Source: Bacteroidota bacterium | GTDB taxonomy: Bacteria; Bacteroidota; Bacteroidia; B-17B0; Aurantibacillaceae | Direction: 5' to 3' | Length of the DNA stretch: 39,675 bases | NCBI GenBank assembly: GCA_020403265.1 | Contig: JADBXZ010000119.1 | Location: 1-39,675 of the forward strand | In this document: piece after piece, positions 1-6,990 of the stretch | Layout: each line of letters opens with the position of its first letter | Position numbering within the stretch: the stretch's first letter is position 1 | Notes under the pieces: generated by a model | Databases searched by the model: none | The model's input: only the letters and a program-made list of their open reading frames with translations | Told to the model about the DNA's origin: nothing | Program-made: the position numbers and the translations under genes

Positions 1-2
1 AA

Positions 3-167
3 ATGGGAGCATTAAAACTATCATATAACGAAAATAATATATCTGTAAATGATAGTGATTACTCGTTTTTGAGAGTAGTAGCAAAAGATGGTAAATCTAT
101 AACGCCAAGCTTAAACTCTTATGTCCCCGTTATAACTCTGCTAGGTAGAGTTAACCTAAATCAATAA
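3..167 (+). CDS. Short Rhs-leader-like protein or C-terminal fragment (54 aa)
   Basis: A 54-codon frame opens with ATG at the window edge and ends at a TAA at 165-167. It begins MGALKLSYNEN, which resembles the MGCLKLSYYEN start that I recall from Bacteroidota Rhs-repeat-associated core proteins. The usual continuation with YRYGFNGKE and the RFYDPRLGR-type core is missing, so this would be only the leader of such a gene, or the tail of a longer protein that starts outside the window. The following PIN gene starts 20 bp later. No function can be assigned; the resemblance is from memory and rests on about 11 residues. Confidence 0.35.
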   Translation: MGALKLSYNENNISVNDSDYSFLRVVAKDGKSITPSLNSYVPVITLLGRVNLNQ

Positions 168-187
168 ATTTTCAATTGAAAGAAAAA

Positions 188-1489
188 ATGATTTATCTCT
201 GTTGTGATACAAATATCTGGATTAACATTTCTAATAGTGAAGAGCCTACAAGATTGTTAGACTTTCTTCACGAGGAAATATCCAAAAATAATATTCGATT
301 AATTTTACCCACAATAATTGCAAAAGAATGGGAGAGAAATAAGCAAGAAAAAATTATAGGTGTTATAAATAAAAATATTTCTGAGCAAAAACGCATATTA
401 CATAAACTCTCCCATTTCTTAAAGCAAGAAAACAAAAATAGTTTTGACGAGTTTATGTCAGATGAGAAAATTAAAGATTTAGAAAAAAAGGCGATAGAAT
501 TAAAAAATGATATAACTAAGTATGAAACTAATATTATTGCAAAAGCAAATCTCAACATCAGCAAAGTTGAAGAAATATTTAATCATGCAACTACTATAAG
601 ATTAGAAACAGATGAAATAACATCATTAAAAGTAATCAAAATATTTTCTGAAAAAGAATTTCCATTTAATGATACAAGAGATAAAAAAAGCAGAAATGAA
701 GTAGAAGCTAAAAACAAAAACAATTTTGCTGATTGTTTACTTTTTTATCAATTCATTAATTATGTGGGAGCAAATTCAATAAAAGGGGCGCATTTTGTTA
801 CAAGTAATAAAAGTGATTTTTACCCTAATGACCATTTGCACGAAGTATATTTAAAAGAGATAAATAGTGTAGATGCCCATTTTCACAAATCATTAAGTGA
901 TGCTATTAATAAATCTTTAGAAAAAGAAATAGTAACGCTTAATGAAATTAAACGCATAGAACTCATAGCTAAACAAAGAAATAAAAAGTGGACTGAATCT
1001 ACTTGTTTAGCATGTGAAATAGATGATGATAATGAAGATAATTTTAGTGTGATTTATAATAGAGTGTTACATTTTCATGAAGATGTGCAAATATCTGATG
1101 AAAGAGTAGTGATTACTAATCCAAGACAAACAAAAATGTTTGCTGAAGATATTTTTTCTGATAATTACACTCCACCACCAAGAAGTAAAGATTTTTTATA
1201 TACAGCAACTTGTCAAAATTGCGGAACGAATCACTTTTTATGTCCAGAGTGTGAAGAAGTAATAAATCTAGATGAGATAGAAATAAATAAAACTCAAAAA
1301 TGCGAAAATTGTGAACTAGCATTTATTTACAAACAAGACGTCGGGAAAAAAGGAGATATAGAAAATGAAGAGTTTTTAATCCTAAAAGATGGAATTAAAT
1401 GCTCTGGTTGTGGCGATGAATTTATTTCAAGAGGTGATAACTCTGATTTATGTGAAGAATGCGAAAAATTTTATGCAACCAGTAATTAA
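188..1489 (+). CDS. PIN-like nuclease domain protein with C-terminal array of CxxC zinc knuckles
   Basis: Numbered from the ATG at 188 (433 aa). The N-terminus (LCCDTNIWI) is a PIN-domain first strand with Asp7; Glu47 in IIAKEWERN, Asp181 in NNFADCLLFY and the VTSNKSDF strand with Asp209 complete the usual acidic metal-binding set, an arrangement like the DUF4935-type PIN-like proteins. Residues about 55-135 are a helical, Lys/Glu-rich insertion. The last 160 residues carry six CxxC pairs (near 272, 341, 351, 371, 404 and 421), enough for three four-Cys zinc sites. PIN domains usually cut single-stranded RNA; here nuclease activity is inferred. An in-frame TTG at 176 would add four residues; I chose ATG 188 because it places the motif at the usual distance. 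It is probable cargo of the ssrA-integrated element. A toxin or defence role is possible but unproven; no antitoxin-like partner is visible beside it. Confidence 0.75.
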   Translation: MIYLCCDTNIWINISNSEEPTRLLDFLHEEISKNNIRLILPTIIAKEWERNKQEKIIGVINKNISEQKRILHKLSHFLKQENKNSFDEFMSDEKIKDLEKKAIELKNDITKYETNIIAKANLNISKVEEIFNHATTIRLETDEITSLKVIKIFSEKEFPFNDTRDKKSRNEVEAKNKNNFADCLLFYQFINYVGANSIKGAHFVTSNKSDFYPNDHLHEVYLKEINSVDAHFHKSLSDAINKSLEKEIVTLNEIKRIELIAKQRNKKWTESTCLACEIDDDNEDNFSVIYNRVLHFHEDVQISDERVVITNPRQTKMFAEDIFSDNYTPPPRSKDFLYTATCQNCGTNHFLCPECEEVINLDEIEINKTQKCENCELAFIYKQDVGKKGDIENEEFLILKDGIKCSGCGDEFISRGDNSDLCEECEKFYATSN

Positions 1490-1961
1490 AATAAATTATT
1501 CGATTTATTAGTACTTAATTAATATTGTAAGTTAATCTTAAACTGATTAAATCTCCTAATAATAGTTGTTTTTACACGAAAAAATCAAACAAAAACACTC
1601 CTTTTTCAATTTTTGCCAATCAGTTGCCAATTGCTCCCTAATCATTACACATGACTGAAAAAATGTTGCCAATAGGTTACCAATTACAAGCACATTACAG
1701 TCCAATCATTACAATTTTGTTTTCAATCCGAACGCATTGCTGAAAAAATGTTTTCAATCCAGATTGCATGGTAAAAATAATGCACTCAATCCAATGAAAC
1801 TTGATTTTAATTGAAACAGAACACTACTGAATTTGTATTGAACGATAATCACAATAATAAAACACGCCTCGAATAACAAATTAAAATACGGACAACTACT
1901 TTTTTACATCGCACAACTTTGTACCATTAAACAACAAGTGGTAAAGTAAAATACGCTAAAG
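1490..1961. repeat. Gene-free stretch with diverged repeats, upstream of the small Zn-knuckle gene
   Basis: I see no gene in these 472 bases. Between about 1611 and 1795 short words recur: AATCATTACA at 1640-1649 and 1704-1713, CTGAAAAAATGTT at 1655-1667 and 1740-1752, TTGCCAAT at 1613, 1623 and 1666, and TTTCAATCC or CTCAATCC at about 1721, 1752 and 1774. The pattern looks like two or more degenerate copies of a unit of roughly 65-85 bp. Unit lengths and spacings are not constant, so it is not a CRISPR array. Possible roles are a regulatory region or a recombination or transfer site of the element; none is shown. Confidence 0.5.
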
Positions 1962-2294
1962 ATGAAAAAGAAATGTTTGTATTGTGATGCCGAGATTGAT
2001 TGCAAACGATTAACTAAAAAGTATTGCAATGATAATTGTAAACAACTGGCTTACTTCAAAAGAAATGGATTGCAATTATCTGGTAAACCAGAAATAAACC
2101 TTGTCCCAATAATTTCGGCACAGCCAGAGGCAAAGGATAGCAAAGTCATTCAAGAAGAAATTATGAATGAGATTGCCATGAAAGTATTTCATCTGATTGA
2201 ACTTCGGGAAGCAGATAGAGAAAAAATTAAAACAGCTTCTTTATGTAAAGCAGAACCGTTTAACGTAAAAGTATTTGTAAAACCCTTAAACTAA
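1962..2294 (+). CDS. Small zinc-knuckle protein of unknown function (110 aa)
   Basis: The first 35 residues have a C5-x2-C8 ... C22-x3-C26 pattern with an extra Cys14 and basic residues between (CLYCDAEIDCKRLTKKYCND). This resembles MYM/FCS-type or transposase-associated zinc ribbons. The rest is a flexible segment followed by a charged helical part. It is followed after 5 bp by the 86-aa gene, and both lie just upstream of the serine recombinase, so they probably form one transcription unit of the element. Small basic zinc proteins beside integrases can be transcription factors or recombination directionality factors, but that is inference. I do not recognise a named family. Confidence 0.7.
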   Translation: MKKKCLYCDAEIDCKRLTKKYCNDNCKQLAYFKRNGLQLSGKPEINLVPIISAQPEAKDSKVIQEEIMNEIAMKVFHLIELREADREKIKTASLCKAEPFNVKVFVKPLN

Positions 2295-2299
2295 ATTTT

Positions 2300-2560
2300 A
2301 TGCAAGAGAACGAAGAAAACCAAATGCTGAGTTTAGAACAAGGGCGAAGATTAATTGAGAATACCTCATTATCAAATTTGAATGATGATGAACTGCAAGA
2401 ACTATTGGAGAGCATCAAAGTGTTTTGTGAGATAAATTTTGAGATGTATTTAGATGTTTTACGTCAAGTTAAAATGGAAGAAATAGATAAAGATTTTTCA
2501 GATGATAATGTCGTACTTCTGAATGAAAATAATCAAGAAAATTTACAAAAAGCAGCCTAA
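2300..2560 (+). CDS. Small acidic helical protein of unknown function (86 aa)
   Basis: The protein is strongly acidic and predicted helical throughout, with LSNLNDDELQELLESIKVF as its core and an Asn/Glu-rich tail. No cysteines, signal peptide or membrane segment are seen. Its start is 5 bp after the stop of the zinc-knuckle gene, which suggests translational coupling, and it ends about 100 bp before the recombinase. It has no recognisable family. Its place between a zinc protein and an integrase makes it a candidate accessory factor of the recombinase. Confidence 0.65.
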   Translation: MQENEENQMLSLEQGRRLIENTSLSNLNDDELQELLESIKVFCEINFEMYLDVLRQVKMEEIDKDFSDDNVVLLNENNQENLQKAA

Positions 2561-2645
2561 TAAACCATTAATCTGAAAGCTACCCATTTTTTATAATTAT
2601 ATTGATAATCAATTAGTTAAGTATTATTTTGGTCTGAATTTTGCG

Positions 2646-2653
2646 TAAATTTG
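2646..2653 (+). promoter_or_regulatory. Candidate -7 box (TAAATTTG) before the serine recombinase
   Basis: TAAATTTG is an exact match to the Bacteroidota -7 consensus TAnnTTTG. It ends 4 bp before the first ATG (2658) and 13 bp before the second in-frame ATG (2667). A TTTTG lies at 2627-2631, closer than the usual -33 spacing. If this box is used, the transcript would start near the first ATG and the second ATG would be the more likely start. Confidence 0.3.
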
Positions 2654-2657
2654 AAAA

Positions 2658-4319
2658 ATGAAAATTATGAAAGAATTAAATATAAAACCTAAAAAACAGT
2701 CTTCAAAAATAAGTGAAGATGAACTAACAGAAATAACCATTTTTGACCAATTTGGTAAAGGTAAAATACCTGTATCCAAACGTTTGACAAATAATTGTGT
2801 CATCTATACTCGTGTATCTTCCAAAAAGCAAGAATCAGGATATAGTCTTGATACACAATTAAAAGACAACATGGAATTTGCCAGAAAGAACGAGTACAAT
2901 GTATTAGGATATTTTGGTGGAACATACGAAAGCGCATCTACAGATGAACGTAAAGAGTTCAACCGTATGTTACAGTTTTGTAAAAAGAGTAAGGACAAAG
3001 TAACTTACATTATTGTTCACATGGTCGATAGGTTTTCACGTTCTGGAGCAAATGCCATTTATATCAAAGAAAACTTAAAAGCGAATGGTATTTACATCAT
3101 GTCGGTAAGACAGCCAGTTGACGTAACGACCACAAGCGGAGATTTTCAGCAAAACATACAAATGATATTTTCTCATTATGATAACCAAGTAAGAAAAGAA
3201 AAATGTGTATCAGGGATTAAAGAAGCTCTTAACAGAGGGGAATGGTGTCATGGGGTAATGAAAGGTTATGATGCAGTATATGAAGGCAGTAAACGTAAAT
3301 TGGTAATTAATAGCGAGGGTAAATTGATACGTAAAGCATTTTTATGGAAAGCTAATGAAGGACTAAGCAATGAGGAATGCCGTCAGAGGTTAGCTAAGCT
3401 TGGTTTAAAAATAACGTTTCAAATGATGTCCCGAATATTCAAAAACCCTTTTTACTGTGGTTTAATTGCTCACAATTTATTAGAGGGGAAATTAATAGAG
3501 GGGGTACATGAAAAAGTTATATCAAAAGAAATATTCCTTAAAGTAAATGAAGTCCAAAAACAAAACTCACATGGCTTTAAATGGATACCAGAGCAAGAAT
3601 GTGTACCCATGAAAGTATTTTTACGTTGCGAACATTGTAATGGCTCTATGACGGGTTATATCGTAAAGGCAAAAAACAAATGGTATTACAAATGCAGAAC
3701 AAAAGGATGTTGCAATAATAAATCTGCTGATTCTTTACACGCTACATTTAATGAAGTGTTATCGTATTTTACGATAAAAGAAGAATTTGCACCTTTAATT
3801 AGAGAGCAAATGAAATTGACGATAAGTGGTTTAACGAAAGAAGCGGAGGAAAATAAAAAGAAGATAAAGGCAACTTATCACGATATAGAAAATAAATTAG
3901 AGCGATTAGAAGAACGTTATGTTACCGAAGAATTAAAACAGGATTTATACGTAAAATACGTTGAGAAATACAAGCAGGAAAAGGTCGGAATATTGAAAGA
4001 ATTACAGAAGTTAGAGAGCAAATGTTCGAACCATGAAGAAGTGATAGATATTGCCCTTGAACATGCGGTAAACTTCAATAAAATGTGGGCTTCTGGAGGA
4101 TGGAAGAGGAAGCTAAGAATGCAATATTTACTATTTCCTAAAGGATTGAACTATAATAAGCGAAATGACACAGTTCGAACCGAAAAAATTAATCAGGCTT
4201 TCCTCTGGATGGCTTGTCAGCAGCAGAAATTAAGCCAAATAAAAAGCGGAATACCGATACTAAATATCAAGTATTCCGCTTTGGTGGATCCGGAGAGATT
4301 CGAACTCTCGTCCAAATAA
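2658..4319 (+). CDS. Large serine recombinase (integrase of the ssrA-inserted element)
   Basis: This 553-aa protein is a site-specific recombinase of the large serine type. The resolvase domain spans about residues 45-190, with the nucleophile Ser54 in YTRVSS and the conserved DRFSR at 124-128. It is followed by the recombinase domain (about 200-300, ending in IFKNPFYCGLI and the VHEKVISKEIF turn), a zinc ribbon (C324, C327, C346 and C351/352) and a coiled coil at about 385-460. These are the parts expected of an enzyme that integrates and excises an element through attP/attB. The last 12 codons (VDPERFELSSK region) and the stop at 4317-4319 are antisense to the tmRNA T-arm, so the C-terminal tail depends on the insertion site. 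An alternative start is Met4 (2667). Function is well supported; the natural C-terminus is uncertain. Confidence 0.9.
   Translation: MKIMKELNIKPKKQSSKISEDELTEITIFDQFGKGKIPVSKRLTNNCVIYTRVSSKKQESGYSLDTQLKDNMEFARKNEYNVLGYFGGTYESASTDERKEFNRMLQFCKKSKDKVTYIIVHMVDRFSRSGANAIYIKENLKANGIYIMSVRQPVDVTTTSGDFQQNIQMIFSHYDNQVRKEKCVSGIKEALNRGEWCHGVMKGYDAVYEGSKRKLVINSEGKLIRKAFLWKANEGLSNEECRQRLAKLGLKITFQMMSRIFKNPFYCGLIAHNLLEGKLIEGVHEKVISKEIFLKVNEVQKQNSHGFKWIPEQECVPMKVFLRCEHCNGSMTGYIVKAKNKWYYKCRTKGCCNNKSADSLHATFNEVLSYFTIKEEFAPLIREQMKLTISGLTKEAEENKKKIKATYHDIENKLERLEERYVTEELKQDLYVKYVEKYKQEKVGILKELQKLESKCSNHEEVIDIALEHAVNFNKMWASGGWKRKLRMQYLLFPKGLNYNKRNDTVRTEKINQAFLWMACQQQKLSQIKSGIPILNIKYSALVDPERFELSSK
4243..4282 (-). 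terminator. Rho-independent terminator of ssrA, inside the end of the recombinase gene
   Basis: A perfect 12-bp inverted repeat (4243-4254 with 4271-4282; arm AAAGCGGAATAC) encloses a 16-nt loop. Read on the minus strand it begins at the tmRNA CCA end and is followed by TTTATTT, as expected for an intrinsic terminator. It could also act on the plus-strand recombinase transcript, where it lies just before the stop codon. The stem is directly visible; the termination role is inference. Confidence 0.75.
4282..4319. other. Probable attachment site (attR side) at the tmRNA 3' end
   Basis: This is the stretch shared by the recombinase gene and the tmRNA gene: CCA end, acceptor 3' strand and T-arm. 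The tmRNA reads intact through to CCA, as expected if the integrated element restores or leaves untouched the 3' end. The exact crossover dinucleotide cannot be fixed without the other att copy. The crossover could also lie a little further left, between the terminator and CCA. Confidence 0.4.
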
Positions 4320-4520
4320 GGAAAAAATAAGCTTTCTACACGTTTAGGAATGCCTTGATTTTCGATCGGGGCCAGGTGACAAACCTAACCAAACCCCAAC
4401 TTAGCTACTGATATTGTTTTGGATAATAGCATCACCAAACCAAACTGCACATTTACGATGCTTTAACCGAAGCGCAGAGCAGTATAGCTCTCCGGCAAGC
4501 AAAGGTTGCTAAATCCTAGA

Positions 4521-4553
4521 TTAAGCAGCCATAGCGTAAGAATTCTCTTCGCC
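4521..4553 (-). other. tmRNA tag-peptide reading frame (GEENSYAMAA, stop)
   Basis: Ten codons starting with GGC as the resume codon and ending in TAA encode Gly-Glu-Glu-Asn-Ser-Tyr-Ala-Met-Ala-Ala. The C-terminal AMAA fits the small hydrophobic end recognised by ClpXP-type proteases; most bacteria have ALAA. The frame lies at about nt 98-130 of the RNA, where tag frames normally are. Confidence 0.93.
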
Positions 4554-4727
4554 AAATAAAAGTTTTGAAAGTTCAGTTTAAAGAGCTCGTCTTACAACGC
4601 TCTACATGCTTACCTATTTGATGCGCTTACTGTCAAAACCGGTCGGACCCATTAAGAAATTAAAAATTATAAATTTTAAATTAAAAATTGTAACACTTAA
4701 TAACTTTTAATTAAAAAAGAACGTCTA

Positions 4728-4735
4728 CAAAGTTA
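4728..4735 (-). promoter_or_regulatory. Candidate -7 box (TAACTTTG) for ssrA
   Basis: On the minus strand TAACTTTG matches TAnnTTTG. It would start transcription near 4721, giving a leader of about 70 nt before the mature tmRNA 5' end, to be removed by RNase P. The stretch between is extremely AT-rich with repeated TTAAAAATT words. No clear -33 TTTG is seen, so support is weak. Confidence 0.3.
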
Positions 4736-4793
4736 CGCATTTTATTGGGCTTATTTGTATTTTTAACTAATTTTTAAAATTATGATTTCTGTT

Positions 4794-5324
4794 ATGAAAA
4801 ATTTTATTTTCTGCTTATTTCTAATGGCTTCAAGCCTTGCCATTGCTCAAAAAAGTGTTAAGCTAAAAGAGGTCAAACTCAAATATACTTTGCCTGAAGG
4901 ATGGAACGTCAGTAGTTATCCTTCTGAATATCCTTGGGAAACAACATCAAATGGATTATGCAAGTGTGCCGCGCTTCATTTTTATAGTCCTAATAAAAAC
5001 GGACAATTTAACGTGGTTGTTTACCCAACTACTATTTCAGGACTGGATTCTGCAAAAAGAAGTTTTATTGGCGCGCTCAGATTTGAAGGTGTTGAAAAGT
5101 ATGACAAAACCAAGAATGAATTTTTTAGTTTTGAAAAGAGATACTCACATTTTGTGAATACCAAAAATGGAACACAAAAATCTTTTGAAGTGATTCGTTA
5201 TATTGCAAAATTAAAAGACCGAGCTTATGTTTTTTATGCGTGGCAAGAGAATATGAATCTTTTGAATCCGACAGTTGAGAAGGATTTAGCTAAAATGATT
5301 AATGCAATTGAACCACTTGATTAA
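4794..5324 (+). CDS. Secreted protein of unknown function (176 aa)
   Basis: From the ATG at 4794 the protein opens with a clear signal peptide (MKNFIFCLFLMASSLAIAQ), so it is periplasmic or exported. The mature part of about 155 residues alternates beta-strand-like segments with aromatic residues, contains a CKC at about residues 60-62 and ends in a helical tail. An ATG at 4782 would add four residues (MISV) before the signal peptide; I prefer 4794 because it gives a normal n-region. I recognise no family. It is the first gene right of ssrA and its stop is 1 bp before the folC start, so the two are likely co-transcribed. Confidence 0.75.
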   Translation: MKNFIFCLFLMASSLAIAQKSVKLKEVKLKYTLPEGWNVSSYPSEYPWETTSNGLCKCAALHFYSPNKNGQFNVVVYPTTISGLDSAKRSFIGALRFEGVEKYDKTKNEFFSFEKRYSHFVNTKNGTQKSFEVIRYIAKLKDRAYVFYAWQENMNLLNPTVEKDLAKMINAIEPLD

Positions 5325-5325
5325 C

Positions 5326-6630
5326 GTGACTTATCAGCAAACACTTAACTATTTGTTTGAGCGATTGCCAATGTTTCAACGTATTGGCGCTGCAGCTTAT
5401 AAAGCAGATTTAAGGAATACGCTTCAATTAATGGAGGTATTAAATCAACCCCATCATCAATTTAAATCCATTCACGTAGCCGGTACTAACGGTAAGGGAA
5501 GTAGTAGTCATATGTTAGCCTCGGTGTTACAAGCCGCCGGGTATAAAACCGGTCTTTACACTTCACCTCATATGGTTGATTTTAGAGAACGGATTAAGAT
5601 TAATGGTGAAATGATTCCTAAAAAGTACGTTGTGGATTTTGTTGCCAAACATCAAAGTGCATTTGAAAAAATTGAACCTAGCTTTTTTGAATGGACGGTT
5701 GGTTTAGCGTTTAATTATTTTAAAGACCAGAAAGTAGATATTGCTATAATTGAAGTTGGGCTGGGTGGACGTTTAGATTCAACAAATGTAATAACACCGG
5801 AAATAAGTTTAATCACGAATATCAGTTTTGATCACATGAACTTGCTTGGTAATACGCTTCAAGCTATTGCTGCTGAAAAGGCAGGTATTGTTAAAACAAA
5901 TATACCGGTCGTGATAAGTCAAACACAAAAAGAAATTAAATCCGTTTTTATTGAAAAGGCAAAACACGGAAACGCATCAATTTGTTTTGCAGATCAAACA
6001 TATAAATTAAAAACAACTTATTTAAAACAGAGACGAAGAGTTGTTGAGTTAACCAAAGCCGGCAAATTGGTGAAGTATTCATTAGACTTAACCGGGACCT
6101 ATCAAATAACAAATTTATTAGGCGTTCTTCAAACAATAGAATTATTAAATAAAAAGGGATTTACCGTCACAGCTAAACAACTTAAACGTGGATTAGGAAG
6201 CGTATGCGTATCAACAAATTTTACCGGAAGATGGCAAACTTTATCCAAGAAGCCATTAATAATTGCAGATACAGGCCACAACGAGGATGGCATAAAACAA
6301 GTCATCAAAAACATTAAACAAATTCCATTTAAACAATTGCACATGGTAATTGGTATGGTAAACGACAAAGATGTAAGCACTGTTTTGAATTTGTTACCAA
6401 AGAAAGCAAAGTATTATTTTGTTAAAGCAAGTATTCCTCGCGCATTGGATGCAGTTGAATTACAGCAAAAAGCCTCTGAGTTCAAATTAAAGGGAATTTC
6501 TTATGCAGATGTTAAAAGTGGTGTAGAAGCTGCAGTTGTAAACGCAGGTAAAAACGATTTGGTTTTTGTTGGCGGAAGTACTTTTGTAGTGGCTGATGCA
6601 CTGACTCAGAAACAATTCAGTAAGAACTAA
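5326..6630 (+). CDS. folC: Bifunctional folylpolyglutamate synthase/dihydrofolate synthase
   Basis: FolC adds glutamate to folates, and in most bacteria also makes dihydrofolate from dihydropteroate, in the cytoplasm. The P-loop HVAGTNGKGSSS, the LYTSPHMVDFRERI segment, EVGLGGRLDSTN, the ITNISFDHMNLLG motif and the C-terminal ADTGHNEDGI region of the Mur-ligase fold are all present. At 434 aa the length is normal. I chose the GTG at 5326 because it gives MTYQQTLNYLFERLPMFQR, the usual family start, 1 bp after the preceding stop. The ATG at 5302 would add eight residues and overlap the upstream gene by 23 bp. The stop overlaps that of the convergent 120-aa gene (CTAA at 6627-6630). Confidence 0.92.
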   Translation: MTYQQTLNYLFERLPMFQRIGAAAYKADLRNTLQLMEVLNQPHHQFKSIHVAGTNGKGSSSHMLASVLQAAGYKTGLYTSPHMVDFRERIKINGEMIPKKYVVDFVAKHQSAFEKIEPSFFEWTVGLAFNYFKDQKVDIAIIEVGLGGRLDSTNVITPEISLITNISFDHMNLLGNTLQAIAAEKAGIVKTNIPVVISQTQKEIKSVFIEKAKHGNASICFADQTYKLKTTYLKQRRRVVELTKAGKLVKYSLDLTGTYQITNLLGVLQTIELLNKKGFTVTAKQLKRGLGSVCVSTNFTGRWQTLSKKPLIIADTGHNEDGIKQVIKNIKQIPFKQLHMVIGMVNDKDVSTVLNLLPKKAKYYFVKASIPRALDAVELQQKASEFKLKGISYADVKSGVEAAVVNAGKNDLVFVGGSTFVVADALTQKQFSKN

Positions 6631-6989
6631 TCAAGGTTTATTCTATAAACATCTGTTTGATTTCGGGGGATGTTTAATTTTACAAAACCACCGGCGAAGG
6701 GAATAATTTCTTTTAAATCAAAGGATTTACAACCTTTACTTAAGCCTTCAAAAATAAGCGTAAACCCCTTGCCATCATTAATTGTCCATTCCGGAGCAAA
6801 TGAAATATTAAATGCTGTCAATAATTTTCTTCTTTCTATACTGCTGTGTTCTATTAAATAAGTGCTAGGCCAGATCCTATATAATTCACTTCCTTCACCA
6901 GTGCAGTGACAATGCACAATGGTTTGTCTTTCTTCAGATTCAAGAACCTGACGTTTCAAAGTTGGTTTTATTAATACATCTGTCTCCAT
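6627..6989 (-). CDS. Conserved hypothetical protein (120 aa)
   Basis: This is a small cytoplasmic protein without signal peptide or membrane segment. Visible features are HCHCTGEGSELYRIWPSTYLIE near residues 26-47, a central FAPEWT, and FEGLSKGCKSFDLKEII followed by a C-terminal RNQTDVYRINL. The pattern seems familiar from uncharacterised Bacteroidota proteins but I know no function. It starts 1 bp after the hrpB stop, so it is the last gene of the minus-strand operon beginning with the amidase. Its stop overlaps the folC stop by four bases on the opposite strand. Confidence 0.75.
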   Translation of the reverse strand: METDVLIKPTLKRQVLESEERQTIVHCHCTGEGSELYRIWPSTYLIEHSSIERRKLLTAFNISFAPEWTINDGKGFTLIFEGLSKGCKSFDLKEIIPFAGGFVKLNIPRNQTDVYRINLD

Positions 6990-6990
6990 T

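Larger units (their letters stand above)
1..4319. mobile_element. Integrase end of an integrative element inserted at the 3' end of ssrA (left border outside window)
   Basis: A large serine recombinase gene lies directly against, and runs 38 bp into, the 3' end of the tmRNA gene, a well-known insertion target of genomic islands. Everything to its left in the window (Rhs-leader-like fragment, PIN-zinc protein, repeat-rich gap, two small proteins) is unlike the conserved chromosomal genes to the right of ssrA. I searched by eye for a second copy of the tmRNA 3' end (key string GGATCCGGAGAGATTCGAA) in 1-2657 and did not find it, so the left att site should be beyond position 1. The right edge is supported by the gene overlap; the extent to the left is inference. 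Confidence 0.55.
4282..4650 (-). ncRNA. ssrA: tmRNA (transfer-messenger RNA)
   Basis: Read on the minus strand, the 369-nt RNA begins GGGTCCG and ends with a T-arm (GAGAGTTCGAATCTCTC) followed by CGGATCC-A-CCA. The seven 5' bases pair with the acceptor 3' strand with one G-U pair, and CCA is encoded. After the 5' tRNA-like part a messenger segment encodes the tag G-E-E-N-S-Y-A-M-A-A followed by TAA (4553 down to 4521), close to the Cytophaga tag as I remember it. The RNA rescues stalled ribosomes with SmpB and marks the peptide for proteolysis. The terminator stem starts at the CCA. On its 3' side the gene is overlapped by the serine recombinase of an integrated element. Confidence 0.96.

Noticed and set aside
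1611-1795. CRISPR-like repeat array
   Set aside because: Repeated words are short, diverged and unevenly spaced; no constant repeat-spacer order and no cas genes.
4284-4319. Reading the recombinase tail (VDPERFELSSK) as a conserved domain
   Set aside because: These codons are the antisense of the tmRNA T-arm and acceptor, so the peptide reflects the RNA gene, not protein selection.
5302-5325. ATG start for folC overlapping the upstream gene
   Set aside because: The GTG at 5326 gives the usual family start and sits directly after the preceding stop; the extra eight residues match nothing.
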